A program made the position numbers and the translations under genes. Shown piece after piece: positions 37,078 to 47,800 of a DNA stretch of 64,000 bases (position 1 is its first letter; every line of letters begins with the position of its first letter). The stretch lies in assembly GCF_007752135.1 (NCBI RefSeq), contig NZ_CP036298.1, positions 7,804,501-7,868,500 on the forward strand, in the 5' to 3' direction. Below the pieces are notes generated by a model. The model made no database searches and was not told the DNA's origin. It saw only the letters and a list, made by a program, of their open reading frames with translations. Source of the stretch: Aureliella helgolandensis (GTDB lineage: Bacteria > Planctomycetota > Planctomycetia > Pirellulales > Pirellulaceae).

Positions 37078-38253
37078 ATGAAAGTGCGTTTTTTCCTAGC
37101 GCTAGCCGCAGTAGCCACCGGCTGCTTCACCGGCTGCACCACCGCGCGGCATAATATGCCGCCCGCGCAGCGAATGTTAGAACCGGGCCCTGGTGTCGGT
37201 GGCCCCGGCCCAGGTGTCTTGGGTCAAGGAATGCCCGCTGGTGGCATGGGAGGGGTTGTCACAGCCGCTGCCATGATGCCCGCGGACTGCAACGCCTGCA
37301 GTGGCGGTGCGGTGGGCGACGACTACGGTGCGGGAATGGGCATGATGATGCCTGGAGCCAATGCCAAGGTTCAGGTCCTGTTCAATCGTCCCGAGGGAAT
37401 GGAAATCCACTACGACGTCGTCGGTGACGGTGGATTCGGAAGCGAGCCATTGTATGTGCCCGGTCGCCTCGAGTTTCCTCAAGGTGGTATCTACCGCTTG
37501 AAGCTCACCAATATCCAAGGCCGCGAAGGGGTGGAACTCTACCCCACAGTCGAAGTTGCCAATGGCAATCCGCGGACGGCAGCCTACTTGGCTCACAACG
37601 CGATTCCAGTGCAATTCACTGTCGACGACTTTGAACAGGTTTTGTCTGGCAACTTTGTCACCAAAGTCATCTACCTACCGGACCCCGAATTTCAGGGCGA
37701 CGCATTGGTGGGTGTTGACGTGTTAGTCAGCAACCGAATCGATCCAGGGCTTGACCCCATCGTAGAAGCAGACCGACGTGGTTCCATCCTGGGAATCGTG
37801 CGCATCGGTAATAAAGACATTGAGCTGACCGGCGCCAGCATGGACCCAGGCTATGTGGCCATGGGCGGCATGATGGTCGGTCCCAACGGCATGCAAGGCG
37901 GCGTCCCTGCTTCCCTGCCTGGCTACGTGGCTGGTGTGACAGCTCCCCAATACGGCATGCCGATTAGCGGTACTCCGATTGGTCTGCCTGGACCACCTCA
38001 CATTCCATTGGGGACACCCGCTGGTCTGAAGAGCCACGTGATGACCAATCGCACCCACACGCATCTTCCTGATCCGGTTAAGAACATGAAGATCAACGTG
38101 CGTCAATCTCCTGGAGTTAGCTATCCGCAGCCACCGAGCCGCGTTCGCATCCACGAGCAAAATCTGCACCCCGGATATCCAACGGGTGCACCCCTGTCAG
38201 AGTACGGTAGCCAATCGGTTACCGGTGCAAGTGGCGAGTATTGCCCAGAGTAA
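37078..38253 (+). CDS. envelope lipoprotein, first of a paralogous pair
   Basis: This 391-residue protein starts at ATG 37078, with an AGGGGGGG ribosome binding site; an upstream frame start lacks the signal. MKVRFFLALAAVATGCFTGC is a lipoprotein signal with Cys at 16 or 20. A Gly/Met/Pro-rich region follows (GPGPGVLGQGMPAGGMGGV). A beta-rich core spans about 95-245: IYRLKLTNIQGREGVELYPT, VQFTVDDFEQVLSGNFVTKV, then IYLPDPEF. The C-terminus is Pro/Gly/His-rich. The core is clearly related to that of the next gene (LTEEDLRLALEGALVTRVIY). It is probably an outer-membrane-facing or cell-wall-associated protein, with no known function. A terminator separates it from the next gene. Confidence 0.82.
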   Translation: MKVRFFLALAAVATGCFTGCTTARHNMPPAQRMLEPGPGVGGPGPGVLGQGMPAGGMGGVVTAAAMMPADCNACSGGAVGDDYGAGMGMMMPGANAKVQVLFNRPEGMEIHYDVVGDGGFGSEPLYVPGRLEFPQGGIYRLKLTNIQGREGVELYPTVEVANGNPRTAAYLAHNAIPVQFTVDDFEQVLSGNFVTKVIYLPDPEFQGDALVGVDVLVSNRIDPGLDPIVEADRRGSILGIVRIGNKDIELTGASMDPGYVAMGGMMVGPNGMQGGVPASLPGYVAGVTAPQYGMPISGTPIGLPGPPHIPLGTPAGLKSHVMTNRTHTHLPDPVKNMKINVRQSPGVSYPQPPSRVRIHEQNLHPGYPTGAPLSEYGSQSVTGASGEYCPE

Positions 38254-38354
38254 GCATCGCTGTTAGGAATCCGGAGTCTAACGCTCCGGTTCCGAACAGC
38301 TCGGTCGCCTGGGGTGGCAACACCTCGGCAACCACACGACGTGAATGAGTGAGG

Positions 38355-38387
38355 CGGTCGAGAGCCCTTGTGCTCTCGATCGTTTTT
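38355..38387 (+). terminator. intrinsic terminator between the two paralogous envelope genes
   Basis: CGGTCGAGAGC (38355-38365) pairs with GCTCTCGATCG (38372-38382), with one G-T pair, around a 6-nt loop, followed directly by TTTTTATT. This is a textbook rho-independent terminator, 102 bp after the stop of the upstream gene. Confidence 0.85.
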
Positions 38388-38445
38388 ATTCATCTCCGCA
38401 CCCATTGAAACACACGATGAACCGGTGAGAAGGAATAGAAATTCT

Positions 38446-39294
38446 ATGCGTAAGATCCTTCGCAAACTTGCCTCCCTCGGCCTGTTGCTCACCGTCGGGA
38501 GCACTCTGTGCCTGACCAGCAACACCACATTGGCGCAGGGGCAAGCCTACGCACGTCATCAACTCCCCAATGTTCACTACCTGCTAGATGCGAAACAAGC
38601 ACCTGGCGCTGTAGCAAGTGCCCAAATAGCGCGTGGAGCACGAGGTGCCGGTACCTTTCAACCGGTATCAATCAGTGGCCCCAACGGTTTGAACGTTGCA
38701 CTTGCGCAGGACGGACAATTCCTCGCGGCCCTAGAGGCACCAGTTACGACCGCCATGCTGGTTGGCGCAGTCTATCGCTTCCAAGTCACGGGCATCCCCT
38801 TTCGCCCCGGGGAAGAGCTCTTTCCGACACTCGAAATCATTGACCGCATTTACGCACCCGCTGGCCGCGAACATCGTTTTCCCATCCCAGTGGTCTTGAC
38901 CGAAGAGGATCTTCGGCTGGCTCTGGAAGGAGCGCTCGTTACGCGAGTCATTTATCTTGAGGACAGCGAGATCGCCGATCCCGTGGCCTCAGGTTCCGAC
39001 GAACAGCGCGTCCTGAATGTTACGGCAGCGGACAACGCGTTGAAGACAGCCGATCAACTGGGGCGACCGGTTGCGATCCTGCGGATCGGATCTCGCGTCC
39101 CCATGGATCTCCACGGAGATTTAATGGAGTTCCTGTACGGATGCCCTCCGTGGTTGCCAGTAACGCCAATCCCGAATCGTGAGCAACTCGTCGAATCTGG
39201 ACAGTGGCCGAACATGGCTCCCGTCGTTGCAGCCGACCAACTCTTTTCGGAAACGCCGTCCGAAGACAGCCCACGACTTCCTGCATTCCCTTAG
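38446..39294 (+). CDS. secreted envelope protein, second of the paralogous pair
   Basis: This 282-residue protein starts at ATG 38446, with AGAAGGAA a few bases upstream. The signal peptide is MRKILRKLASLGLLLTVGST followed by LCLTSNTTLAQG. The core repeats the pattern of the preceding gene: VYRFQVTGIPFRPGEELFPT, LEIIDRIYAP, VLTEEDLRLALEGALVTRVI, VAILRIGSRVPM. It lacks the Gly/Met-rich insert and lipid-anchor Cys of its paralogue, so it is probably periplasmic or secreted. The third gene follows after a 76-bp gap on the same strand. Function unknown. Confidence 0.82.
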   Translation: MRKILRKLASLGLLLTVGSTLCLTSNTTLAQGQAYARHQLPNVHYLLDAKQAPGAVASAQIARGARGAGTFQPVSISGPNGLNVALAQDGQFLAALEAPVTTAMLVGAVYRFQVTGIPFRPGEELFPTLEIIDRIYAPAGREHRFPIPVVLTEEDLRLALEGALVTRVIYLEDSEIADPVASGSDEQRVLNVTAADNALKTADQLGRPVAILRIGSRVPMDLHGDLMEFLYGCPPWLPVTPIPNREQLVESGQWPNMAPVVAADQLFSETPSEDSPRLPAFP

Positions 39295-39370
39295 ACCTCA
39301 AGGCCAGCAATCCTTGAGGCAGAGTGCGGCCGTAGGCTCCGCGGGACAACGATTTACTCAAGTCATCTGG

Positions 39371-40690
39371 ATGAAAGAAACTGTTGTGATGCTACCTAAG
39401 AAACATCAGTCTAAGACTCGTCTGGGTTTTTACCTCGCTGGCTTGGCCACGTTGAGTCCAGTCGTTGGCTGCAGCTCCCTGGGACGCTCCACTTCAGGAA
39501 ATCCATCTCCAACACAACTTTCCAACCAGGCGCTACCACAGGCAGCCGCCGCCCCAACGCCATCCCAAGAATCCCACCCGATCGTTCCCGTTGCCTTTAC
39601 CGAACCTGCCGCAGTCGCGGCCGGAGAAAAATACAGTCTGTCCGCTGCCACTCCTCCTCCCATCACGACGGTAGGTTTTCGGCATGGCGGGCAGCGGCAA
39701 CAAAGTGGTGAATGCAGCCATTGCAATCAAGTCGATTGCGGCTGCAGTCCCGAGTACCAGCCCCAAGCCGGCGCTCGCTATCGGGATGCCCAAGAGTACA
39801 TCTTCGACGGTGGCGATCAACAGCCGACCGTCATCATCCGCGACGACTGGTCTGCCGCGGGTGTCGATCCCACAGACACCGTGATTTACTACGAAACCGA
39901 AGGTGGGCAGATCTGCGTCAAACCGACGAACCGTGTTCCCATCTACGCCCCCCGCTTCGGAGCCGTACGTCAGGTCACAGGCTTGCAGCTGTCGGCCCGC
40001 GCCGTGGGAACAGAACGCATCCTTGCGCCTATCCAGCCAAGCCGATTCGAAGATCACAACCTAGCCAACAGCATGGTGCAACCCGTTGCACCACATGGCG
40101 AAGAGCAGGTTCGCTTGCTCGACGCATTCCAGGAGAATCAAGGTGGAATTCCAATTGCACAGGTTCTACCGCTTATGCGGATGAGTGAAGCCCGAGTGCC
40201 GCACGAAGCTATCGATTTCTTCCGCAGTGGAATCATCATGAAGGAAGACATCCCAGTCCTAGGCAAGATTCTGCAGGGAGCCTTAACCTGGTACACCCCC
40301 GAGTCCCTGGGAGTCATGATCGAAGGCAAAGCGGTCGCCATGACCCGAGACACTGCAATGCCACAAGAGATCTATGTTTACGAAACCGAAGATAAATGCT
40401 CAATTCGTATCTGCAAGGCGGCATCACACACCATCGCGCATTCTGGCGATATTGTGAGCTTTACCATTCGATTCGACAACGTGGGCGGGAAAGAGGTGCG
40501 AAACGCTGTAATTCTAGATAGCCTTTCCCCACGCCTGGAGTATATTGGTGAGAGTCAGCAGTGCAGCCTCAACGCCAACTTCACTGCGGCCCCGAACGAA
40601 GTGGGTTCTGATGTTCTTCGCTGGGAGATTGAAGCCCCACTGGAAGCATCCGAGGGCGGTGTAATTAGTTTCGATTGTCGTGTGCGGTAA
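39371..40690 (+). CDS. envelope lipoprotein with C-terminal DUF11-like domain
   Basis: This 439-residue protein uses ATG 39371 (or 39389). A longer upstream frame overlaps the preceding gene and is unlikely. Signal and lipobox are GFYLAGLATLSPVVGC. A Pro/Ser/Ala-rich linker and a Cys-rich segment (GECSHCNQVDCGC) follow. A middle domain is unrecognised (VIYYETEGGQICVKPTNRVP). The last ~110 residues are an Ig-like DUF11/repeat-type fold (AHSGDIVSFTIRFDNVGGKE, VILDSLSPRLEYIGE, SDVLRWEIEAPLEASEGGVI), typical of surface proteins. It probably works with the two preceding envelope proteins. Function unknown. Confidence 0.82.
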   Translation: MKETVVMLPKKHQSKTRLGFYLAGLATLSPVVGCSSLGRSTSGNPSPTQLSNQALPQAAAAPTPSQESHPIVPVAFTEPAAVAAGEKYSLSAATPPPITTVGFRHGGQRQQSGECSHCNQVDCGCSPEYQPQAGARYRDAQEYIFDGGDQQPTVIIRDDWSAAGVDPTDTVIYYETEGGQICVKPTNRVPIYAPRFGAVRQVTGLQLSARAVGTERILAPIQPSRFEDHNLANSMVQPVAPHGEEQVRLLDAFQENQGGIPIAQVLPLMRMSEARVPHEAIDFFRSGIIMKEDIPVLGKILQGALTWYTPESLGVMIEGKAVAMTRDTAMPQEIYVYETEDKCSIRICKAASHTIAHSGDIVSFTIRFDNVGGKEVRNAVILDSLSPRLEYIGESQQCSLNANFTAAPNEVGSDVLRWEIEAPLEASEGGVISFDCRVR

Positions 40691-40780
40691 AGGCCCTGAA
40701 GCCTGGCCAGCATCACACCGGTTAAAACTGATTGATTTCAATCCAGTAACCGACGTCATGTCCCTGCCTCCCGCGCACGT

Positions 40781-41821
40781 ATGCATTCTACGCACTTACG
40801 GAAAATTCACATTCACGGAGCATTGCTGGGCGCTGCCCTGGGCGATGCATTGGGGCGTTCTCGCACAAACCTCTCTCGCCGTGACGCTTTGCGGAAATAT
40901 GGTCCGCTTTCTGAAGGTTCCACTGGCCGGCGAATGTACAGCGGTGATACGCAGCTGATGCTGCTTACCGCTCAAGCACTCCTCAAATCTCGCAGTGATT
41001 TAAGGAGCTTTCGAAAAACGTTCCATGCACGGCTAGCTTGGTATGGGCTGAGTTTCCCCGTCGACCCCAGTGCCTCCACGATGCTGGCCGCATGGAAAAG
41101 CTGGCTTGCACGCGTGGGACTACGGCCTGGCGTGGATTCGCTCGATAACGGTGCTGGAGCTCAAGCCGTTTTCTCTGCATTGGCGATCGACGGCACGGGA
41201 CACAATATTGGGCGTTGGGTCGACGAAACGGTTCATCTGACCCGCACCAATTCTCAAACGAGAAACGCTTGCGTGGTCTTGGGCGAATTAGCCGACCTCT
41301 CTGCCAATACCAAGCGGGACAACTTTGAACCCTCCGAAGTATTGGCCAAAGCGATTCAGATCAGTTCCCACAAGGAATTGACCCGGCAACTGAAAGCACT
41401 AACTCCCTTTCTCCAGGGTGGTAAATCTCCAGCTGCTGTCGCGCGGCACTTCGGATGGCAGGATGGAGTTTCACATTCCATGGTCGACACGACGGTCATG
41501 GCCATCTATTGTTGGCTGCGTTATCCGGACGATTTCAAGCGTGCGACCACAGCGGCCATCCACCTAGGCGGTGATAGCAAATCCTTGGGAGCCATCGTCG
41601 GTGGACTCTCCGGAGCCCATTTAGGCGTTGCTGGCATCCCGTCCGAACTCCCCGCCATGCTCGGAGGATCGCCCCACGGTCCAACGTGGATCGCCAGTCT
41701 GGCCGAGCGATTTTCTCACTGGCCACACGGTGTCGACGATCTGCATCGCGCGCCTCCTCAAAAAACGCGTCCACTTTTGCAGCTACTACGCAATGGTTGG
41801 GAACGATTGCGTTTCCGGTAG
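40781..41821 (+). CDS. ADP-ribosylglycohydrolase-family protein, probably not metal-active
   Basis: This 346-residue protein has the all-helical DraG/ARH fold: GALLGAALGDALG near the N-terminus, GDTQLMLLTAQALL, and the late GGDSKSLGAIVGGLSGAHLG. ADP-ribosylglycohydrolases use two Mg ions bound by a T/S-D-D-T motif and a G-G-D-T-D-T motif. Here the first appears as S54-G55-D56-T57, so one Asp is missing. The second appears as G263-G264-D265-S266-K267-S268, with Lys in place of the second Asp. Around residues 123-130, NGAGAQAV replaces the usual GNGS-type loop. It may therefore bind ADP-ribose without hydrolysing it. It lies beside the giant macroglobulin-like gene, convergent with it. Confidence 0.82.
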   Translation: MHSTHLRKIHIHGALLGAALGDALGRSRTNLSRRDALRKYGPLSEGSTGRRMYSGDTQLMLLTAQALLKSRSDLRSFRKTFHARLAWYGLSFPVDPSASTMLAAWKSWLARVGLRPGVDSLDNGAGAQAVFSALAIDGTGHNIGRWVDETVHLTRTNSQTRNACVVLGELADLSANTKRDNFEPSEVLAKAIQISSHKELTRQLKALTPFLQGGKSPAAVARHFGWQDGVSHSMVDTTVMAIYCWLRYPDDFKRATTAAIHLGGDSKSLGAIVGGLSGAHLGVAGIPSELPAMLGGSPHGPTWIASLAERFSHWPHGVDDLHRAPPQKTRPLLQLLRNGWERLRFR

Positions 41822-41854
41822 CCGCTCAATGCTATTGCGCACCCGCTAGATAGA

Positions 41855-44800
41855 TCATCTGGCCGGTGGTTGCGCTTCGCGAACAATCGCACCCAACTGC
41901 GGATCCAGAACGAGGATGGCAAATCTCTCTGTCTGCTCGAGTTCAGGCGTGCTGATGGAAGCATAGTCAAAGTAGCCTCGCAGATCAGTGTACCCATCCT
42001 TGTAAAAATGCACGCTGCCGTCAGTGCGTTTCGCATACACCTTGACGTAAGCTCCCGTTACCGGGGTCGCAGCCCCCTGGCGTGCAATGTGAATCTGCCC
42101 CTGCGTTTCAACCACTTGCGCCCTAAGCGAACTGGCGGTCAAAACCGTACTACGCGACATGCCCGCCGCTGTGACTTCAACCAACAGGTTGCGATTCAAC
42201 AAATCCTTGGGCAGCTCCAAACGATGGGTTCCCACCGCTGCATCCAGCTCCAGCGTCTGGCTAAAATTGGGTTGGATGAAGGGCACTCGCTCGCCTCCGC
42301 GCGCCACAAAGGGATTGCGACTGAAGAGCAATTCAATATCCATCAAATAGTAGTTGACCCGCACGCTCGCCAGATTGCGATAGTGTACGGAGAGTTGCGA
42401 ATCGCGAGATTCGATCTCTAGACTAGGAGCAGCCACAGCTGCGTCTGTCTGCATTTCCAATTGCTCTCCGGTCAACATTTGCTCGCTGGTCGCCGCGACC
42501 GCTTCGGTGGAGGAACGGTCGGCAGCCGATCCGGCGTCAGGCCCACTAGCGGGAGCGGGACCGCTCCCTGCAGTCGACTCAACGCGTCCTTGCATCAAAT
42601 TGGTTCGTGCTGCAACTTGATTGGAAATCTGCGCAAACATGTCCCGCCAACGTCGCACGGGGTAGTCCAAGTATTGCTCAGCGATGCGTTGAGCCCGATC
42701 ATAGTCTGCACGGTAGAAATCTAAATACGCATCGAGGTAGGCAAATTGCAACTGCGTTTCCAAGACTCCGCTGTCGATCTGACTGAACCAGTGCAGGGCT
42801 TCTTCAATTCGATTCTGCAACAATAGATAGTAGGTAGCCTGAAGCGCTTGCGAGTCGCTCACTTTGGATTGATGCGCCAGAACGTTTAACAACGCGTGAT
42901 ATTGCGTGTACAAACTGGAGTTTAAGATAACTTTGCGAGTACCCAGTTGATGAATGCGAGCGACTACCAAGGGTGTGTAATCGAGATGTTCGTAGCTCAT
43001 CTGTTGTTGCGGCTGAAGATGCAGCAGAGGGCTGCTGAGTACCGGTCCCAAGGGAGTCACAAAATCGCTGCGATTCTGCAAGTACTGTTCAATATTGGCG
43101 GCATCGCGATGCTCAAAAGCATAGCCCCAAAGCGTCGCATCAAAACGTCCACTTGCAGTCAACAGCTGCAGCACCGCCTCAAAGAATGCGCGATCCCGCA
43201 AACGAAATGCGATGCGAGAAAGATCAATCTGGGCCAGATTCGCCGATTCAAGATAAGACAGGACTTGAGCTTCGGTCCCCCAATCAGCAATAAAACTCCA
43301 ACTGGTTTCGTCAACGGACGATGGGGCGTCTAAGACCTCGATCTCACGCGAGTCGGTTGCCGTCAGATGTTCCCCATCGAGGCTAATCTGAGCACCATAG
43401 TGCGAGAAATCACCAGCCTTGGGGAAGTAGAATGTGTAGTTCACCTGAGAGGTGCTGTAGGCCCCCAATTCAATCGGTGTGCTTTGACTCACACGACTGC
43501 CATTGAGAGGTAGGGAACCGGCAGGCAACTGTGTCAAGACTTGGACCCGCTGCGCCTGACTGGTGGGATTCGTGACCACAACGCGAGCGGTGTACGGCAC
43601 CCCCTTCACAAGAGCTTGAGCCCCCAAGGGCTTTGGATCCCGGCCGGAGTCTCCAGGTAACGCCAGATACAGCTCTTGCCCAACCATGACTCCAGCTTGG
43701 CTGCTTTCCCCCCCCGCGTGCTCCCCTTCGATCGACGCAGGCGCATTGGGATCCATGCTCTCTAGATAAACCAAACAGGCCTGCGAAGCGGAGACGGTCA
43801 ATTGCTGGTCGACGATCGAGACCACTGCCGCGTCGGACTTGAACGGCAAATCAATTACAGCCAAAGCGCACAATGCTTCATGCAAATTGCTGGCCGCCCA
43901 CTCCATATGGTTGGGAAGAAACCGGTCAGCATTCTGAGCGGCATATTCTTGCCAGAAGGGATTGGGGCCAATGAGGCCCGCTTGCTGATCCGCCAAACGC
44001 ACTTGGTAGTATTGGGTTTCAGCCCATTGCCGAGTCTGCGGCAGACTGCGGTACAAACCAAGTTGCCCGTCGGCGCGGTCCAATCGATCGATTCCGTAAA
44101 AATTGCGTTGTAGCTCATCCCCAAGACTGTCTTGGTCCGCTTCAGCTTCGCTAGTATTCGCTTGCGATTTACTGTCCATGGCCCTTTGGCGAAGCCCTCG
44201 CGCTGAAGAAGGTGCCGAAAACCGCTTAGCTTGTGTTGGCGACGAGCCGGCAATACTTCCAAAGAGAGTTTCAGCCTCATGCGCCATACCATCCATAGCA
44301 AACCCCTCCATCCGAGATCCAGAGGATCTCGAATCGAGCGAGGTCCCGCGCAGTGCGATCTCGAACAATCGCTGACGCAACTGAGGATCTGGAGTTTGAG
44401 CGGCCAACGTATCATTGATCCAACGCTGAGTTCCTGCTTGCATCGCCGACAATCGACGAGCCAACAGAATTCGTTCGAGCGCATTTAGTCGCTGGACTCG
44501 CCATAGTTCCGCATACTCCTCCAAGGGCTGGTCGAGCAACCAGTGATCGATGAGCTGTTTATCGAGCTTCTGTTCGATGAACGGTCGGATGACGCGATCG
44601 AAGAAGAGGCGATCTTGATGGTACAGAAAGAAATTCAACTCATGGCAAGCCAGCTCGCTGTAATGCGCCAACTGACGCTCTTCGGACAGCTCATGCCAAT
44701 CGACGAGAAAACGAAATTTTTCCCACTCTGAATCTTCGAGGAGTGTGGCGTAAAGCTGGAAGACTTCAGCCAAAGAACTGAAGGTCTGTAGCCGCCTGGT

Positions 44801-47800
44801 GCGTGGATCGCCAAAACTTTTTTCCTCCCCAGCCGAAAGCACTTCGACCCGCTGGGTTTGAACCAAGTGTTGGTCTGCCCCAAAGGCCTTTTCGAGCCGC
44901 TGATCGCGTGTTTGCAATTTAGATTCAGGGAGCGTCAGGTGCCGCGAATCGACTGCGGTTGGGTGCACGGCAACCAACGTTAAATGGCTACGCCCTGCGA
45001 GGCGCGTCAAAGGCACCAAAACCTCACCATCGACCAAACCCACATTGAGTACCTGCTCAGTTCCCGAGGCTAGGAAGTCGAAGCTCTTCCAATCTTGCGT
45101 CGCCAAGCCAGCCTCACCGGCCGCCCTGCTGCGCAGCTGCGCTTCCGAAGCTACAGGAGCTGGAGATGCCGGAATCGCATCTCCCCCTGCAGCGGTCTGG
45201 GCCGTGTTCTTGGTAACGGAAATCTCCCAGGGGTGGATCAGTAGTGAAGGCTGGGGAAGCATGTTCCCAGGAAACGCCTTTTGCAATTTTCGATTGAGAA
45301 TGTAGCCATACTCTTCGTCCAATCGCAAGGAGTCCACGAAGTAGTTGCGAGGCTGGACACGGTTGACAACGGAGTTCAACGGCGAGGGGAGTTGCAGCTG
45401 TGCCCCACCCTCCTCGTCCGGCAAAAAGGCATCTACCAGTACATGCAGACGCGTCATCGGATCAGCGCCGGAGACCTTGACCAGCAGGCCATCCTCGGTC
45501 AACGTCGCTGAGCGAATCACAATCGACTGCCGACGATCAGCTTGCAAAACGCGATGCGGCCCCACGACAAAACCATGCTCCTCCTCGGCATTCCCAACGC
45601 GCACATTGACCGTCTGGCCTGTTTCGAAGTCGTGCAGGATGTAATCGCCCGGCGCGAGGCCCTCCGCGACTAGCGCCCCCTCCCGCAATTGCAAGTGATC
45701 GGGCTTTTCTGCAAAGCGTTTTCCAGACCGTGTTTCGTAGAGCGAGAACACTGACTTCGGCGAGGCTTGCTTGCCCAACGGCAATTCAACAGAGCCTCCT
45801 TTTCCGATCGAAATTTGTGACGGCCAATTGCGATGGAATAGGTGAGGGGTCAACATCGTCGCCTGGAGTCCAGTCGCAGAGACCTGCAGCCTTGTCACGT
45901 CATCCAATTCTCCCAAATGCACGCTGCCATTCTCATCGGTGGCCAACTGCACATTCTGCAACTCTTTGAACTGTCGAAGTTTCAACGCCAAAGCGATGGG
46001 GAAGCGTGGGATCGGCTCGCCATTGCGCCCCAACACGCGCAATTGAAATCCCTCTCCAGTGGGAACCAAGAAGAAATCCGCCAGTTGATGCGAACCGGCA
46101 ATGGCATTGCAACTGACCGCATGCGACGCCGCAACAGGCTCCCGATCATGCTTGCTCTGGTTGAGGATCTTCCCAGTAAGGGTCAACTTCAAATTCGCCA
46201 AGCGTTGTGGAACCAAGAACGGATAGATCAACTCGTCCCCATCCTCCAAGTCGGTTACCGGTACCGTTCTCGACGTTGCAATCCCATCGGAATCGGTCGC
46301 CACCACAGACAACTGTGCATCCTCCAGCAGGCGAATACTGATCGGGCGACCATTGCAGGACAGACGCGTTCGAATGGCGATGGCCGTTTGAGTTCCAGCC
46401 ACAAGCGATTGTCGGTCGAGCAAAAACCTAGCTTGCAGCTCATAGCTCTCGCTCCGGTGCGTAATCGTTACCGGTACGGCCAGTTGCTCTTCCACCAACA
46501 GGACTTTGCGTCTTACCGTCTGTTCGGCGTAAGGCAACGTGATTTCGCCCTGCTGGTTGGGCAGGTAAGTCTGTCCCAGTAATTCCAAGTGCGCTGCTGG
46601 ACGCGGTTTCCCTGCTTCATCCACAATCCGAAAAACCTGACCGGAATCTCCCAGTCGTTCCAGCGGAGTCAAGCTCCCCTTTTGAATCAGAGCGCGACAG
46701 CGTGTCCCGGCGCCCAGCAGGTCAACGATCCATACGCCACGTCCCATCAACGTTGGAAGCTGCAATGTTTCGGTGTGCCGACGATCCGCAGGCACGGAAA
46801 AGTTGAGCGTTTGTTCGGAGTTGGCCACCAAACCATCCAGATCAACATCGGTCCCCAGATGCTCTTGACTGTTCCGGTAGAAGCTGATCGCATTCAACTC
46901 GTAGACACGGACAATCAACTGATCGACCCGCTTAATCTCCACGTCGAGAGTCACCTCAGCATCGGGCTGAAACTGAGTGGAGTTGTGAGGGGAGAAGCGA
47001 AGTTCGGTCCGCTCGCGCAGCTCACGCTGTTGTTCCGGGATTAATTTACCATACCAAGTTGCCGAATCCCCCGTCGCCACGTCTCCAACACCATGCAAGA
47101 TCTTGGTTTCTGCGAAGACTTGATCTAAATAGGCTCGGTCGAGAAACTCAGCAAAAGCGTCGACGCTATCATCCACCAACAAAAACTGCTCAAGATAGCG
47201 ACGAACCAAGCTGGAATCATCCCCCACCGGTTTCAGTGAAACCTGAGGCTGCATGGAGTAATTGAGTTCGACGAGCGGCGGCAGACGCTTGCCGAAACGA
47301 GCCAAGGAGTAATAGCTGGCGGCACGTGGCAGCGCCAGGTAGGTGAGGAAACGCTGCCGATCATAGATCCCCTCGCTCATGTCTAACTTGAGAAGGTTGC
47401 CCAACACGAGAGCTTTAAAGTCGTTCTGCGACGCTGGCAAACGTTGCGACCAGACCAACAAACGATCCAAGTAGTTTCGCAATTCCACTTTATCGTCCAG
47501 CGAGCTGCCTGCTGCTGGTACTAAGAGGGCACTGTATTGCTGAACAAAGGCCTCCTCTTCCAACAAACTCGGACGCAGCGCAATGAGTTGTTCGAGCTGA
47601 GCCAAACTGAGTTGACTATGAATGGGGGCCCAGCCAAAGGATTGCGACTGCTTGTGGGCTAGCTCTTCGGCAATTCGCTCAACGGTCCCTGGCAAATCAG
47701 CTCGGTGCAAGCGACCAATCAAAGCCCGCAAGGCCGGATAGGACAGCTCCTGTGCCAGTGCCAATTCCAATCCAGAGTCTTCCAATGAATTGAGCGAGGA

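Noticed and set aside
45842-46582. 246-codon plus-strand frame
   Set aside because: It is antisense to the giant macroglobulin-like gene, with no signal or motif.
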